A model generated the notes under the pieces. The model made no database searches. It was not told where the DNA came from and saw nothing but the letters and a program-made list of their open reading frames with translations. Of a stretch of 50,543 nt of DNA, positions 16,752-24,717 are shown one piece after another (the first letter of the stretch is position 1; every line of letters begins with the position of its first letter). This DNA comes from an uncultured Alphaproteobacteria bacterium (GTDB lineage: Bacteria > Pseudomonadota > Alphaproteobacteria > RF32 > CAG-239). The translations under genes and the position numbers were made by a program. The stretch is from assembly GCA_949297665.1 (NCBI GenBank), contig CASFTO010000037.1, positions 1-50,543 on the forward strand, written 5' to 3'.

Positions 16752-17513
16752 ATGAGAAATGGCTTTTATAAAATTTTAGTTGCGATTTTTTTGTTGAGCG
16801 GATGCCAAAGTGTTTCCGTTCCTCCGTCGTATGAATATAAAGAAATTGCAACAAGGGATTTCACAATTGCAAGTTGGCAAAAAATCACGGAGCCGAATGG
16901 GGTATATAAAATATACATAGAAGGGGACGGCTATGCATTTAACGCATACGGACGCCCTACATTAGACCCGACACCTAAAGGAGAGTTGGTTCGTGAGTTG
17001 GCTTTTGGAGACAATAGCCCGAATGTGATTTATCTTGCAAGGCCTTGTCAGTATGTCAAAAGCCCGATTTGTTCTCAAAGACATTGGACAACGGCTCGAT
17101 TTGCGCATGAGGTCGTTAATGCTGAATATGAGGCCATCAAACAAATTGCGGGGGCGCATCCGGTAATTTTAATCGGGTTTTCCGGTGGAGCGCAAATCGC
17201 AGGCTTAGTGGCTTCGACCAAAAATGGTTTGAATATCAAAAAAATCATCACCATTGCAGGAAATCTCGACCATTTAGCGTGGACACAATATCATAACTTA
17301 CCTCCACTTAATGAATCAATGAACCTGGCTGATTATCGTCATCAATTTGCAGAACTTCCGCAAATCCACTATGTCGGAACAAAAGACAAAGTAATCCCTC
17401 CGGTGCTGGTGGAACAGTTTGTCGGAAATGAGGATTTGATAATTAAGGTTAAAAACGCAAGCCATAATTCCGGTTGGGAAGAAATTTATCCAAAAGTATG
17501 GTTTGAAAAATAA
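16752..17513 (+). CDS. Alpha/beta-hydrolase-fold lipoprotein
   Basis: A 253-residue lipoprotein: a signal peptide ending in lipobox LLSGC with Cys18 as lipid anchor. The mature domain is an alpha/beta hydrolase: nucleophile elbow GFSGG (Ser144), Asp212 in GTKDKVIPP and His238 in NASHNSGW make a complete catalytic triad. Related proteins are annotated as esterases or dienelactone-hydrolase-like; the substrate is unknown. The spacing of a conserved pair ARPCQY...PICSQRHWTTARF before the elbow is as in small lipoprotein hydrolases of gut Proteobacteria, as I recall. ATG 16752 has no strong ribosome site. Confidence 0.8.
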   Translation: MRNGFYKILVAIFLLSGCQSVSVPPSYEYKEIATRDFTIASWQKITEPNGVYKIYIEGDGYAFNAYGRPTLDPTPKGELVRELAFGDNSPNVIYLARPCQYVKSPICSQRHWTTARFAHEVVNAEYEAIKQIAGAHPVILIGFSGGAQIAGLVASTKNGLNIKKIITIAGNLDHLAWTQYHNLPPLNESMNLADYRHQFAELPQIHYVGTKDKVIPPVLVEQFVGNEDLIIKVKNASHNSGWEEIYPKVWFEK

Positions 17514-17699
17514 CGCATTTTCCCCGCGTTTTCCTGACCAGTCAACGCGCAAATCGCAATTTACATACAACGCGTCGCAAAATTAATGCGAAGACATTAG
17601 GAATGAAGGAAAATAAGGGAGTATAAATCTATCAAATACTTGCTTTTTATAATGCTATTAGATAAAATCAACTAAATTAAACTTTTAAGGTATAAGACA

Positions 17700-17756
17700 A
17701 TGCCAATAGCTGAATATTTGAAAGAAATGAAGAAAAGCGAGGCAAATTTTACATAA
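17700..17756 (+). CDS. Possible 18-codon leader ORF
   Basis: MPIAEYLKEMKKSEANFT: its TAA (17754-17756) is directly followed by the ATG of the 1133-residue gene. That gene has no ribosome site of its own close by (GCGAGGC is about 14 bases away), so re-initiation after this short frame would explain how it is translated. It could also be a remnant of an upstream gene. Confidence 0.35.
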   Translation: MPIAEYLKEMKKSEANFT

Positions 17757-20700
17757 ATGGATAATAGATTACTTTTAGAAAATATAATAGAAGAAATTCA
17801 ATATAAAGTTCCACAATATGACAGAATAGTGTACAATATTTTGAAGGAAATTAATACGAATGCTGCGGATTTGTATATTTCGCTAAATTTTCTCCTTTTA
17901 TTCAAACCGCCACATTATGAAATGTTAGTTGCACACTGTATGAGAGAAATTATTATTTATCTATTAATAAAAAAAGAAAAAAATACAAGTTCAAACTGGA
18001 AAGATATATTAACAAACATAGCTAAAGAATTAGATGAAAAAAAAGAACAACTATGTATTGGCTATCAGTATGTTCTAGATAAATTGTTAAATATTTATAA
18101 TGAAAAACACACAAAACAAAAACAATACACCAAATCGATATTAACATTAAATAACGATTTTAGAGAAAAATATGCTGAACTTTTAGCTAACAAAATTAAA
18201 AAATTAAATTTAGAAAAATATGTCCATACAGGAATAGAAAATACCACAAATGATACATTCGATAAGCTCATTACAGATTTTAATTTATTGATGAAAGTTA
18301 TAGGAAATTTATTTATTGCCAACAAAACAAATATGGAAAAGATTCTATATAAAACTGGAATTAGTATAGAAAAAAAGTATGAACAAATTCAAATTTGTTT
18401 ATCTTCCCAATCTTTGGAGTATGAATTTTATAGTAATTTAATTGCAGGTAAGGTTGAATGGTTTGATATATTACAAAAACACAAGATTTTTGATTTTAAA
18501 TCATTTACAGAACAAGTAGAAGAAAATGGCCAAATAATAAATATACCATGGAAACCTTTTTACTATTTGCAAACTGTTTTTTCTAAAATACCTGATAAAG
18601 TTATTCCTATTTTTAAGATAATTATGGAAAAACATCTTACAAAGCGATCTGTAAATATTAGCTGGTATGTTTCTCGTATTTTAACATTATTATCTGAAAA
18701 TATAAATAATTTGACTTCCAAAGATATAATGGCCGTTATAGTGCCTTTTAAGGAGATTATTCCCGAAGGTCGGCCTTTTTATGAAGTAAAATTACTCATA
18801 CCAATCTTAGAAAAATTACTTGAAGCTGACAAAAAAACTTTTGTAGAACAGGTTCTTACTCATGTTTTAATGGTATCTGGCTATAAAGCAGAAGATAAAA
18901 CTAAAGAAATTATATTTACATCATGGCAAGACTATTATTATTTTTTAGAAATTATAGAAAAAACAAAGTTCGAAGAAAGATATCCAACACTTTGTTTTAA
19001 TGCCTTTGTAAATATTATTTGCAATCTTTATGAACAATTCCCATTGTATAAAGGAGCTGATGTATATGGAATGAACTATCTTATTAATCAGGATAAAGCA
19101 TATCTACAGCCTAATCTCTTAGTGATTGATAAAATTCTTTCTTTAGTAAACAGTGTACGAGATGAAGAACTAGCTAAATTTTATGAAAAATTACAAAAAT
19201 TTGATAACATTGTTACAATTCAAAACATATTATGTTATTTTGCTGAGAGACATGATGATTTGAATATCGTAGCTAAGTTTTTACTAAAATTTGCGGACAA
19301 TAACTGTTATCCATATTTTGGAAATAGCGATTATATAAATTTAGCTTTAAAAAAATTTGATAAGTTAAGTTTAGAGCAACGTACATCTATCTTGGATAAA
19401 CGTAATGAATATTATATGGATTTGATAAAAAAATATAAAGATTTAGATGCTCAAGCAAATATCCGAATTATTCAACATTGCTTTGTACCGTTCAGAAATG
19501 GTTTAACGCCAAAATATCAAAGGTTGTACAGGCATGTATTGTCCAACGTTAATATCCGTGATTACATAAGTAATGAAAATGATAAAATTACCATTAAGAC
19601 ATGGGAAAATAATAAATCCAGCATATCAAAAGAAGAAATAAAAAATAAAAATATTTCTGAAATAATAAAGCATATTAAAGATTTTGAAGAACAAGATAAT
19701 TGTTACTTTGAAAACAAGCCTTCAATACTTGGAACTGCAGATTTTATTTCAAAATATATAAACGAAAATAAAGAACTATTAAAAGATATAAAACTTTTTG
19801 AAAATTCATCAATTCATCCTCAATATCATTACAGTTTAGTTTTTTATATGAAATTTAATAAAGATGAAAATATAGCCATAGAGTATATTCGATATTTTAT
19901 TTCTTATATGGATTGGATTTCAAAACAACCTAATAATCAGACTACAGACTCTAAAAAGGCAATCTTTTTAGTTCAAGACTATTATCAAACAAATATGGAG
20001 ATAGCTCGCAAACTTCAAGAAATTATAACAAATTATGTATTAGATGAAATTGATTATAAAAAAATTTTTACAATACTGGTACATAATCTAGAAAAAACAG
20101 ACAATTTAACAACGGAAATCCGAAAAAATGGTGATTATTATGCTTTGAGTATTAATACAATGCTAGGAACTAGTTTAGAAACACTAATCAGATTAGCATT
20201 TAGGTTGTATGAAATTAAAAATACTAAATTACTTGAGCAAATTTCAAATATAATATTAAAAATATTAAAACAAAAAAATAAAGTTACATTTGCTACAATT
20301 GGACGTTTTTATCCGTGGATGCATCTTATTTTGGACAACAAAATTAGTGATATGCAAAAGATTCTTTTTCAAAAAGAAGATAAAGAACTATTTGTAGCTT
20401 GGTTTGGTGCATACCTATTAAACACAGTATATTTAAATATATATCCTGATATTAAAAACGAATACTTATATGCAGTTCAAGAGTTTTTTTCAAATAATAA
20501 ATATTCTAAATCCATAATGGAAGAAAGACTCGGAGAGCATTTAGGAGTAATTTTTTACTTAAGGAAATTACATAAAGGAGACTCTTTATTACTGGCTTTA
20601 TTTAATAATATAGCCTTACTTAAAAGAGCTATTTGGTGGATTGCAACAAATACTGCTCATGAGAAGAAACTTAAAATTGATGTTAATAATGTACAACAAT

Positions 20701-21158
20701 GTATTGATGAATTGATAGACTATATAGAGCAAAATAATAAATGGTCTGAAATGAAGGAAGTTTTAGATTTTTTGGGATGGCTGTTAGCGAGCAATAAGTT
20801 TAATGATAATGTGAAATGGCTATTAAATACTTTAATTAAAGTACTAGTTCATCAGCCTTTAAATATTTCTTATATGCCAGAAGCATATCAAAATTTAGAG
20901 AATTTTGCTAAAAATCCAGTTTATCAAGATAATATCCTACAATTTATGGAATTATATTTAGTTCGAGATGAATATATTGATAAATATTCTCCTCAATCAT
21001 CTAAATGTCCATATTATTTGCAAGAAAAAGAGATTAATAGCATATTTGATGAACTTGTAAAAAAACCTTCAAAAAAACAAAAAGCAAAGTTGGATAAAAT
21101 TTTTAATGCATTATGCAATTATGGATATTATCATAATATAAAAATCTATTATAAATAA
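17757..21158 (+). CDS. Very large helical protein of unknown function (1133 aa)
   Basis: A single uninterrupted 1133-codon frame, far more AT-rich than its neighbours. The whole chain looks alpha-helical with regular Leu/Ile/Lys spacing, as in HEAT/ARM-like solenoids, with a possibly distinct ~70-residue N-terminal unit (PHYEMLVAHCMREIIIYLL). No Walker motif, nuclease motif, membrane helix or zinc site is evident. It stands alone, bordering the integrated element, which is the usual position and character of cargo such as anti-phage or stress genes, but no defence family was recognised, so this is only a guess from context. A TATAAT box lies near 17650 but a matching -35 is poor. Confidence 0.75.
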   Translation: MDNRLLLENIIEEIQYKVPQYDRIVYNILKEINTNAADLYISLNFLLLFKPPHYEMLVAHCMREIIIYLLIKKEKNTSSNWKDILTNIAKELDEKKEQLCIGYQYVLDKLLNIYNEKHTKQKQYTKSILTLNNDFREKYAELLANKIKKLNLEKYVHTGIENTTNDTFDKLITDFNLLMKVIGNLFIANKTNMEKILYKTGISIEKKYEQIQICLSSQSLEYEFYSNLIAGKVEWFDILQKHKIFDFKSFTEQVEENGQIINIPWKPFYYLQTVFSKIPDKVIPIFKIIMEKHLTKRSVNISWYVSRILTLLSENINNLTSKDIMAVIVPFKEIIPEGRPFYEVKLLIPILEKLLEADKKTFVEQVLTHVLMVSGYKAEDKTKEIIFTSWQDYYYFLEIIEKTKFEERYPTLCFNAFVNIICNLYEQFPLYKGADVYGMNYLINQDKAYLQPNLLVIDKILSLVNSVRDEELAKFYEKLQKFDNIVTIQNILCYFAERHDDLNIVAKFLLKFADNNCYPYFGNSDYINLALKKFDKLSLEQRTSILDKRNEYYMDLIKKYKDLDAQANIRIIQHCFVPFRNGLTPKYQRLYRHVLSNVNIRDYISNENDKITIKTWENNKSSISKEEIKNKNISEIIKHIKDFEEQDNCYFENKPSILGTADFISKYINENKELLKDIKLFENSSIHPQYHYSLVFYMKFNKDENIAIEYIRYFISYMDWISKQPNNQTTDSKKAIFLVQDYYQTNMEIARKLQEIITNYVLDEIDYKKIFTILVHNLEKTDNLTTEIRKNGDYYALSINTMLGTSLETLIRLAFRLYEIKNTKLLEQISNIILKILKQKNKVTFATIGRFYPWMHLILDNKISDMQKILFQKEDKELFVAWFGAYLLNTVYLNIYPDIKNEYLYAVQEFFSNNKYSKSIMEERLGEHLGVIFYLRKLHKGDSLLLALFNNIALLKRAIWWIATNTAHEKKLKIDVNNVQQCIDELIDYIEQNNKWSEMKEVLDFLGWLLASNKFNDNVKWLLNTLIKVLVHQPLNISYMPEAYQNLENFAKNPVYQDNILQFMELYLVRDEYIDKYSPQSSKCPYYLQEKEINSIFDELVKKPSKKQKAKLDKIFNALCNYGYYHNIKIYYK

Positions 21159-21178
21159 TTTTAGCTTTCCTTTCTTTC

Positions 21179-21349
21179 TCAATGTTCTGCAGCGATGTAG
21201 TGGTGGTGGCCGGATTTTGATTGTGTGCATTTACCCCCATATGGCTGCAAAGTCTTATGACCACAGTATTGACAGATGTATCCCTTCTTTTTTGTAATAT
21301 GTTTTGCAAGACGCTCCAATATTTTTCGAATTGTCGTTAATTCATTCAT
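21179..21349 (-). CDS. Small zinc-ribbon protein
   Basis: A 56-residue gene too short for ordinary gene finders. AGGAG sits six bases before ATG 21349. The protein has a basic N-terminal helix (LTTIRKILERLAKHITKKK), then CQYC (Cys26, Cys29), Cys41 and a His cluster (48-50), the layout of a small zinc ribbon or Cys-His finger. Probably a DNA/RNA- or protein-binding accessory protein of the mobile element. It ends just beyond the 1133-residue gene, with which it is convergent, and is divergent from the element's leader RNA. A short palindrome ATAAAC-ttg-GTTTAT lies right upstream. Confidence 0.7.
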   Translation of the reverse strand: MNELTTIRKILERLAKHITKKKGYICQYCGHKTLQPYGGKCTQSKSGHHHYIAAEH

Positions 21350-21434
21350 TTTTTGCTCCTAAAATAAACTTGGTTTATATGTCAAAATTATTATTTAATT
21401 TATTGATTTTCCTTGATTTTTATTGATTTTAAAC

Positions 21435-21463
21435 TTGCAATTTATGTTAGAATATGTTATAAT
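21435..21463 (+). promoter_or_regulatory. Sigma-70-type promoter of the leader RNA
   Basis: TTGCAA (21435-21440), 17-bp spacer, perfect TATAAT (21458-21463). Transcription would start near 21470, exactly where the first hairpin of the leader begins. Confidence 0.8.
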
Positions 21464-21471
21464 ATATTATA

Positions 21472-21700
21472 TTTGAAGTTGAGTCGATTCGTTTTGACTT
21501 CAAATATCAATCACCAAAATTTAGGCCTCTATAGTTCGCTTTTTCATCAGAGCGGATAAGGTTTTGTTTTGGTGTGAAAGGAGGACGATATGTCACCAAT
21601 AACCTACAAATTCAGAAATAAGTTTGTTATCAGGCATATCGTCCACCTAAATTGTAACGTTTCGAGCTTCAACCTTGTGTTGGGGCTCTTTTTTTATTTT
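21472..21700 (+). ncRNA. Four-hairpin leader RNA masking a ribosome-binding site
   Basis: In order: hairpin TTTGAAGT/ACTTCAAA (21472-21504); a long stem CACCAAAA/TTTTGGTG (21512-21574) enclosing TTCGCT/AGCGGA; a 14-bp stem with one mismatch pairing AGGAGGACGATATG (21579-21592) with CATATCGTCCACCT (21635-21648); and a terminator GAGCTTCAAC/GTTGGGGCTC plus T7. The third stem buries a perfect Shine-Dalgarno AGGAGG and its ATG at once. Promoter, stems and terminator make a ~230-nt RNA upstream of the DUF3768 cluster. This looks like a riboregulator or attenuator; no known class recognised. Confidence 0.6.
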
Positions 21701-21718
21701 AAAGGAGTAAAACAATGA
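21590..21718 (+). CDS. 42-codon leader ORF with masked start
   Basis: MSPITYKFRNKF... of 42 codons, stopping in an ATGA overlap with the next gene. It has the strongest ribosome site in the area (AAAGGAGG, five bases from ATG), yet that site and the ATG are fully paired in the leader stem. It runs through the terminator, so ribosomes on it would melt both structures. The peptide itself (basic, then hydrophobic LVLGLFFYF) matches nothing known. It may be a leader peptide whose translation controls read-through. Confidence 0.4.
   Translation: MSPITYKFRNKFVIRHIVHLNCNVSSFNLVLGLFFYFKGVKQ
21664..21700 (+). terminator. Intrinsic terminator/attenuator
   Basis: GAGCTTCAAC (21664-21673) and GTTGGGGCTC (21679-21688), ten pairs with two G-U, loop CTTGT, followed by seven T. 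It lies 15 bp before the 67-residue gene. Confidence 0.8.
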
Positions 21719-21918
21719 CAAATATAAAACATCCTGAAATTACAGTTCAGCTTTCGGGACAAGACGGTAATGCATTTATGATTTTAGGCTTATGTAAGAG
21801 AGCTATGGAAAGAGCACACCTCCCACAAGAAGAAATCGACCAATTCATGAAAGAAGCTATGTACGGGGACTACAATCATTTATTAGCCACAACTATGGCT
21901 TGGTTTGATGTTGAGTAA
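21715..21918 (+). CDS. Small conserved mobile-element protein
   Basis: A 67-residue protein. HPEITVQLSGQDGNAFMILG, then a helical CKRAMERAHLPQEEIDQFMKEA and closing GDYNHLLATTMAWFDVE form a pattern I know from many actinobacterial and proteobacterial plasmids and phages ('QDGNAF...GDYDHLL...W'); the function is undescribed. AAAGGAG stands eight bases upstream, just after the leader terminator, so expression depends on read-through or another promoter. First standard gene of the cluster with DUF3768. Confidence 0.75.
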   Translation: MTNIKHPEITVQLSGQDGNAFMILGLCKRAMERAHLPQEEIDQFMKEAMYGDYNHLLATTMAWFDVE

Positions 21919-21932
21919 AAAGGAGGTGCGAT

Positions 21933-22268
21933 ATGGAAAATAAAATTGATGTGAAAAAAATTGCAGCTCAAAACGACAAGTTCCGTAAGACTTTTGAAGG
22001 TGGTAAGGTGTTGTTGACTTGCGGTGTATCAGCTTTACCTCTGATGCAACAACAAGAGATTATGCAAAAAGTAAGAACCTTCAATAATTTTACGGAAGAT
22101 AACGATCCGTATGGTGAACACGACTTTGGCTGTTTTGAATATCGTGGACAACAAATCTTCTGGAAAATTGATATGTATGACTTGAATTATGAGTTTTATT
22201 CTCCACAGCCCGATGATGAGACACAAACCAACCGTGTCTTAACCATTATGTTTGCGGATGAATACTGA
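21933..22268 (+). CDS. DUF3768 protein
   Basis: A 111-residue DUF3768 protein: IAAQNDKFRKTFEGGKVLLT, the TFNNFTEDNDPYGEHDFG core, FWKIDMYDLNYEFYSP and the end RVLTIMFADEY are the family pattern. DUF3768 genes are frequent on plasmids and conjugative elements of Alphaproteobacteria; no activity is known. AAAGGAGGTG is upstream of ATG 21933. Its stop overlaps or abuts the next gene, showing one transcription unit. Confidence 0.88.
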   Translation: MENKIDVKKIAAQNDKFRKTFEGGKVLLTCGVSALPLMQQQEIMQKVRTFNNFTEDNDPYGEHDFGCFEYRGQQIFWKIDMYDLNYEFYSPQPDDETQTNRVLTIMFADEY

Positions 22269-22269
22269 T

Positions 22270-22797
22270 ATGAAACCGTTTAATCAAGGATATTTTTCAA
22301 GGTATTGCTCCGTTTACTCAACACTTAATGCGCTACAGGCTCTTGGCTTAAAGCTCAAATATAACGAATGGCAGGAGCTTTACGACCACCTGATATTTGG
22401 GATTAGTTGCTTAGATGTTTTGTTCGATTTAAATGCTAATGGAGCAGACTACCGACTTTTAGAAGTTGTTTTCAAATATGCAAATGAGTGGCTGACAACT
22501 AACTGCAATAAAAAGTTTGTGTATTATCGTCCATTTTGGAATAAGCGTCTTACTTTAACCGAATTTATCGATTATGTAAAACAACAATCCGCAGATGGTA
22601 AGGTTACTCACATTCGTATTAGAAGCGAGAAAATCGACCACTACACTGTTATAAGAAGAATAACCAAAAGCCAAATACAATTTTATGATAGCTCCGACTT
22701 AGAAGATATCCCGCTCAAGAACATAGATACCGCTGATTTCAAAAAGTATCAAATATGTCTTAGACAGGTATATTTTCTCTCTCTGGAGGCTGTGTAA
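22270..22797 (+). CDS. Papain/C39-like cysteine-peptidase-fold protein
   Basis: A 175-residue protein resembling small C39-like proteins. NQGYFSRYCSVYSTLNAL near the N-terminus places a Cys (residue 13) at the start of a helix after a Gln, as in papain-fold enzymes (Gln oxyanion, Cys nucleophile); DHYTVI could give the His and FYDSSD the Asp. The central region is helical. If active it would be an intracellular peptidase or transglutaminase-like enzyme; the substrate is unknown. TTG 22252 and ATG 22258 are alternative starts; ATG 22270, immediately after the DUF3768 stop, is preferred for its coupling. Confidence 0.65.
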   Translation: MKPFNQGYFSRYCSVYSTLNALQALGLKLKYNEWQELYDHLIFGISCLDVLFDLNANGADYRLLEVVFKYANEWLTTNCNKKFVYYRPFWNKRLTLTEFIDYVKQQSADGKVTHIRIRSEKIDHYTVIRRITKSQIQFYDSSDLEDIPLKNIDTADFKKYQICLRQVYFLSLEAV

Positions 22798-22820
22798 ACA
22801 AAGTATACCCCCATTGCATA

Positions 22821-22901
22821 TGTCAAAACCTGTGCAAACAACATCAAAAATTAGGTTCATTTCACATTTGTGCAAAGGGGTTATAAATGTCAATTTCACA
22901 T
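22821..22901. repeat. Repeated short motifs upstream of resolvase (possible res site)
   Basis: Within 80 bp each of three words occurs twice: TGTCAA (22821, 22888), TGTGCAAA (22831, 22869) and TTTCACAT (22860, 22894). Such clustered repeats directly upstream of a resolvase gene are typical of res recombination sites, with subsites bound by the enzyme. The assignment is inference. Confidence 0.35.
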
Positions 22902-22915
22902 GAAGGAGTAAAAAT

Positions 22916-23458
22916 ATGATTTTTAATTATAAAAGGGTATCAACCACCGACCAAAACACCAAACGACAGCTCTTAGATATTTCTTGCGACCGAGAGTATG
23001 TTGAAAAAATCAGTGGTAAAGACACCAACCGCCCCGAACTTCAAGCCATGTTGCTGAATCTTCGTGCTGGTGATGTGGTAAACTGTCACTCAATGGACAG
23101 ACTTGCCCGCAATACAAAAGACTTGTTAAATCTGGTTGAAGAAATAACCCATAAAGGAGCCAAGATTATTTTTCATAAAGAAAACTTGACTTTTGCTCCC
23201 AACAAACAAGACCCATACCAAAAAATGATGATGACGATGTTAGGAGCTGTTGCAGAGCTTGAACGCAACCTTATATTAGAACGCCAGAGAGAAGGTATAG
23301 CTCTTGCCAAACTTCACGGCAAATATAAAGGCGGTCAGCCTAAACTAACCGCCCAACAAGTCGAGGAAATAAAAGCCCTCATTAATAATAATACACCGAT
23401 TACCCAAATTGCAAAACAATATGGTATCTCAAGGAGGACTATTTATAATTACCTATAA
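22916..23458 (+). CDS. Small serine recombinase (resolvase/invertase)
   Basis: A 180-residue resolvase/invertase. Catalytic Ser9 in YKRVSTTDQN; the arginine motif is MDRLARNTKDLL; the long E-helix contains LGAVAELERNLILERQREGI; the C-terminal domain LTAQQVEEIKALI...ITQIAKQYGISRRTIYNYL is the helix-turn-helix. Length and order are standard. AAGGAG lies upstream of ATG 22916. Likely resolves multimers or inverts a segment of the element; repeated motifs upstream may be its res site. Its end overlaps the convergent helicase gene by 10 bp. Confidence 0.92.
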   Translation: MIFNYKRVSTTDQNTKRQLLDISCDREYVEKISGKDTNRPELQAMLLNLRAGDVVNCHSMDRLARNTKDLLNLVEEITHKGAKIIFHKENLTFAPNKQDPYQKMMMTMLGAVAELERNLILERQREGIALAKLHGKYKGGQPKLTAQQVEEIKALINNNTPITQIAKQYGISRRTIYNYL

Positions 23459-24717
23459 AGTTCATCTAATAATGGCGATTTCTGAACTTGTATATCCCTA
23501 TACCCTACCTTTCGCATACCATCATCAATAAAAGTCAACACTAAAGATTTTATTGCTCTCGTTACGGCAACATAAAGCAACCTGCGCTCTTCCTCAATAC
23601 TTCCATTAAAAATACCCCTCTCAACTCCTAAAACGATTACATGTTGGAACTCTAGCCCTTTAATTTTATGAATTGTCGAACATACAACACCTGTTTTCTT
23701 AACGGTGTCATACAATATTTTTTCCTGTCTCACCAGAACAGCAATATCTTTTTTATCAACTCCATTTCGTAGCAGAAATTCAATTTTGTTTATACACCAT
23801 CTGGCTTCTTCATCTGAGTTATCAAACCGTTTAACCTTTAAGTATCCATTCTGCTGATTGAGAGGCTTTAAGGTTTTATCTATGCGTTTCTTACTATGCC
23901 GAATAAGATTATTTGCAATTCTTGCTATTTGAGGTGTTAAGCGATAACTTCCTTCTAACGGATAAATTTGTAAGTTTGGATAATATTTTTGTAATTTCCG
24001 AAGATTATTATTCCGAACACCAGACCATTCTAAAATTTGTTGATCTTCATCGCCAACCATAAATAAATGAGTGGTATCACAGGTCAAAAGTCGCAATAAT
24101 TTAAAACGGCTTTCGGACATATCCTGAAATTCATCAACCAAAATATAGCCGTACTGCTGACACAATTTATTTCTCAACTCTACACCTTTTTGCAAAATTG
24201 CATTTGCCCTGCGTATCAGCTTAGCATGGTCAAACAACTTTTCTCGCTTTAGAGTTTCAACATAACAGCGATATATTTTTTGCAAATCTGGGGAGTATTT
24301 TTTTATATTGCTAGAATTCTCCCGACAGATTGACAGCATATCCATAATATCAATATTATTAACGTTTTTTATCGTATGTTGATTTTTAATCTGCGTAATC
24401 AATTTTGATTTGTCCTCATCAGATAAAAAATTAAAGTTGTTGTTACCGCTGTACCGTTTTATTATTGAACACCCCAAGCTATGAAAAGTCCGAATATTAA
24501 TTTTCCCATAAACTCCCAACCGGGTTTTGAGCTCAGCGACAACAGATTTATTAAAAGCCAAAACTAATATTTCACGGGGATCCACATTGATACTAATTAA
24601 ATATTTAACACGAGCCTCTATTACGGTCGTTTTTCCTGTACCGGGGCCAGCATCAACATAAACAACGCGGTGTGAGGTATGAGCCGCTTTTTTCTGCTGT
24701 TTATTTAGTCTTATCAT
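23449..24717 (-). CDS. Compact UvrD/Rep-like SF1A DNA helicase
   Basis: A 422-residue superfamily 1A helicase, well below the ~700 of UvrD, PcrA or Rep. Motifs in order: Q-motif LNKQQKKAA, Walker A AGPGTGKTT (23-31), DEFQD (195-199), GDEDQQILEWSG, EGSYR, STIHKIKGLEFQHVIVLGV and EERRLLYVAVTRA. The large 1B/2B insertions are reduced. Such enzymes unwind DNA 3' to 5'. It overlaps the HUH initiator by 17 bp, with GGAGG placed inside that gene, so the two are coupled; rolling-circle initiators need exactly such a helicase. It is therefore probably the element's own replication helicase. Confidence 0.9.
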   Translation of the reverse strand: MIRLNKQQKKAAHTSHRVVYVDAGPGTGKTTVIEARVKYLISINVDPREILVLAFNKSVVAELKTRLGVYGKINIRTFHSLGCSIIKRYSGNNNFNFLSDEDKSKLITQIKNQHTIKNVNNIDIMDMLSICRENSSNIKKYSPDLQKIYRCYVETLKREKLFDHAKLIRRANAILQKGVELRNKLCQQYGYILVDEFQDMSESRFKLLRLLTCDTTHLFMVGDEDQQILEWSGVRNNNLRKLQKYYPNLQIYPLEGSYRLTPQIARIANNLIRHSKKRIDKTLKPLNQQNGYLKVKRFDNSDEEARWCINKIEFLLRNGVDKKDIAVLVRQEKILYDTVKKTGVVCSTIHKIKGLEFQHVIVLGVERGIFNGSIEEERRLLYVAVTRAIKSLVLTFIDDGMRKVGYRDIQVQKSPLLDELYR

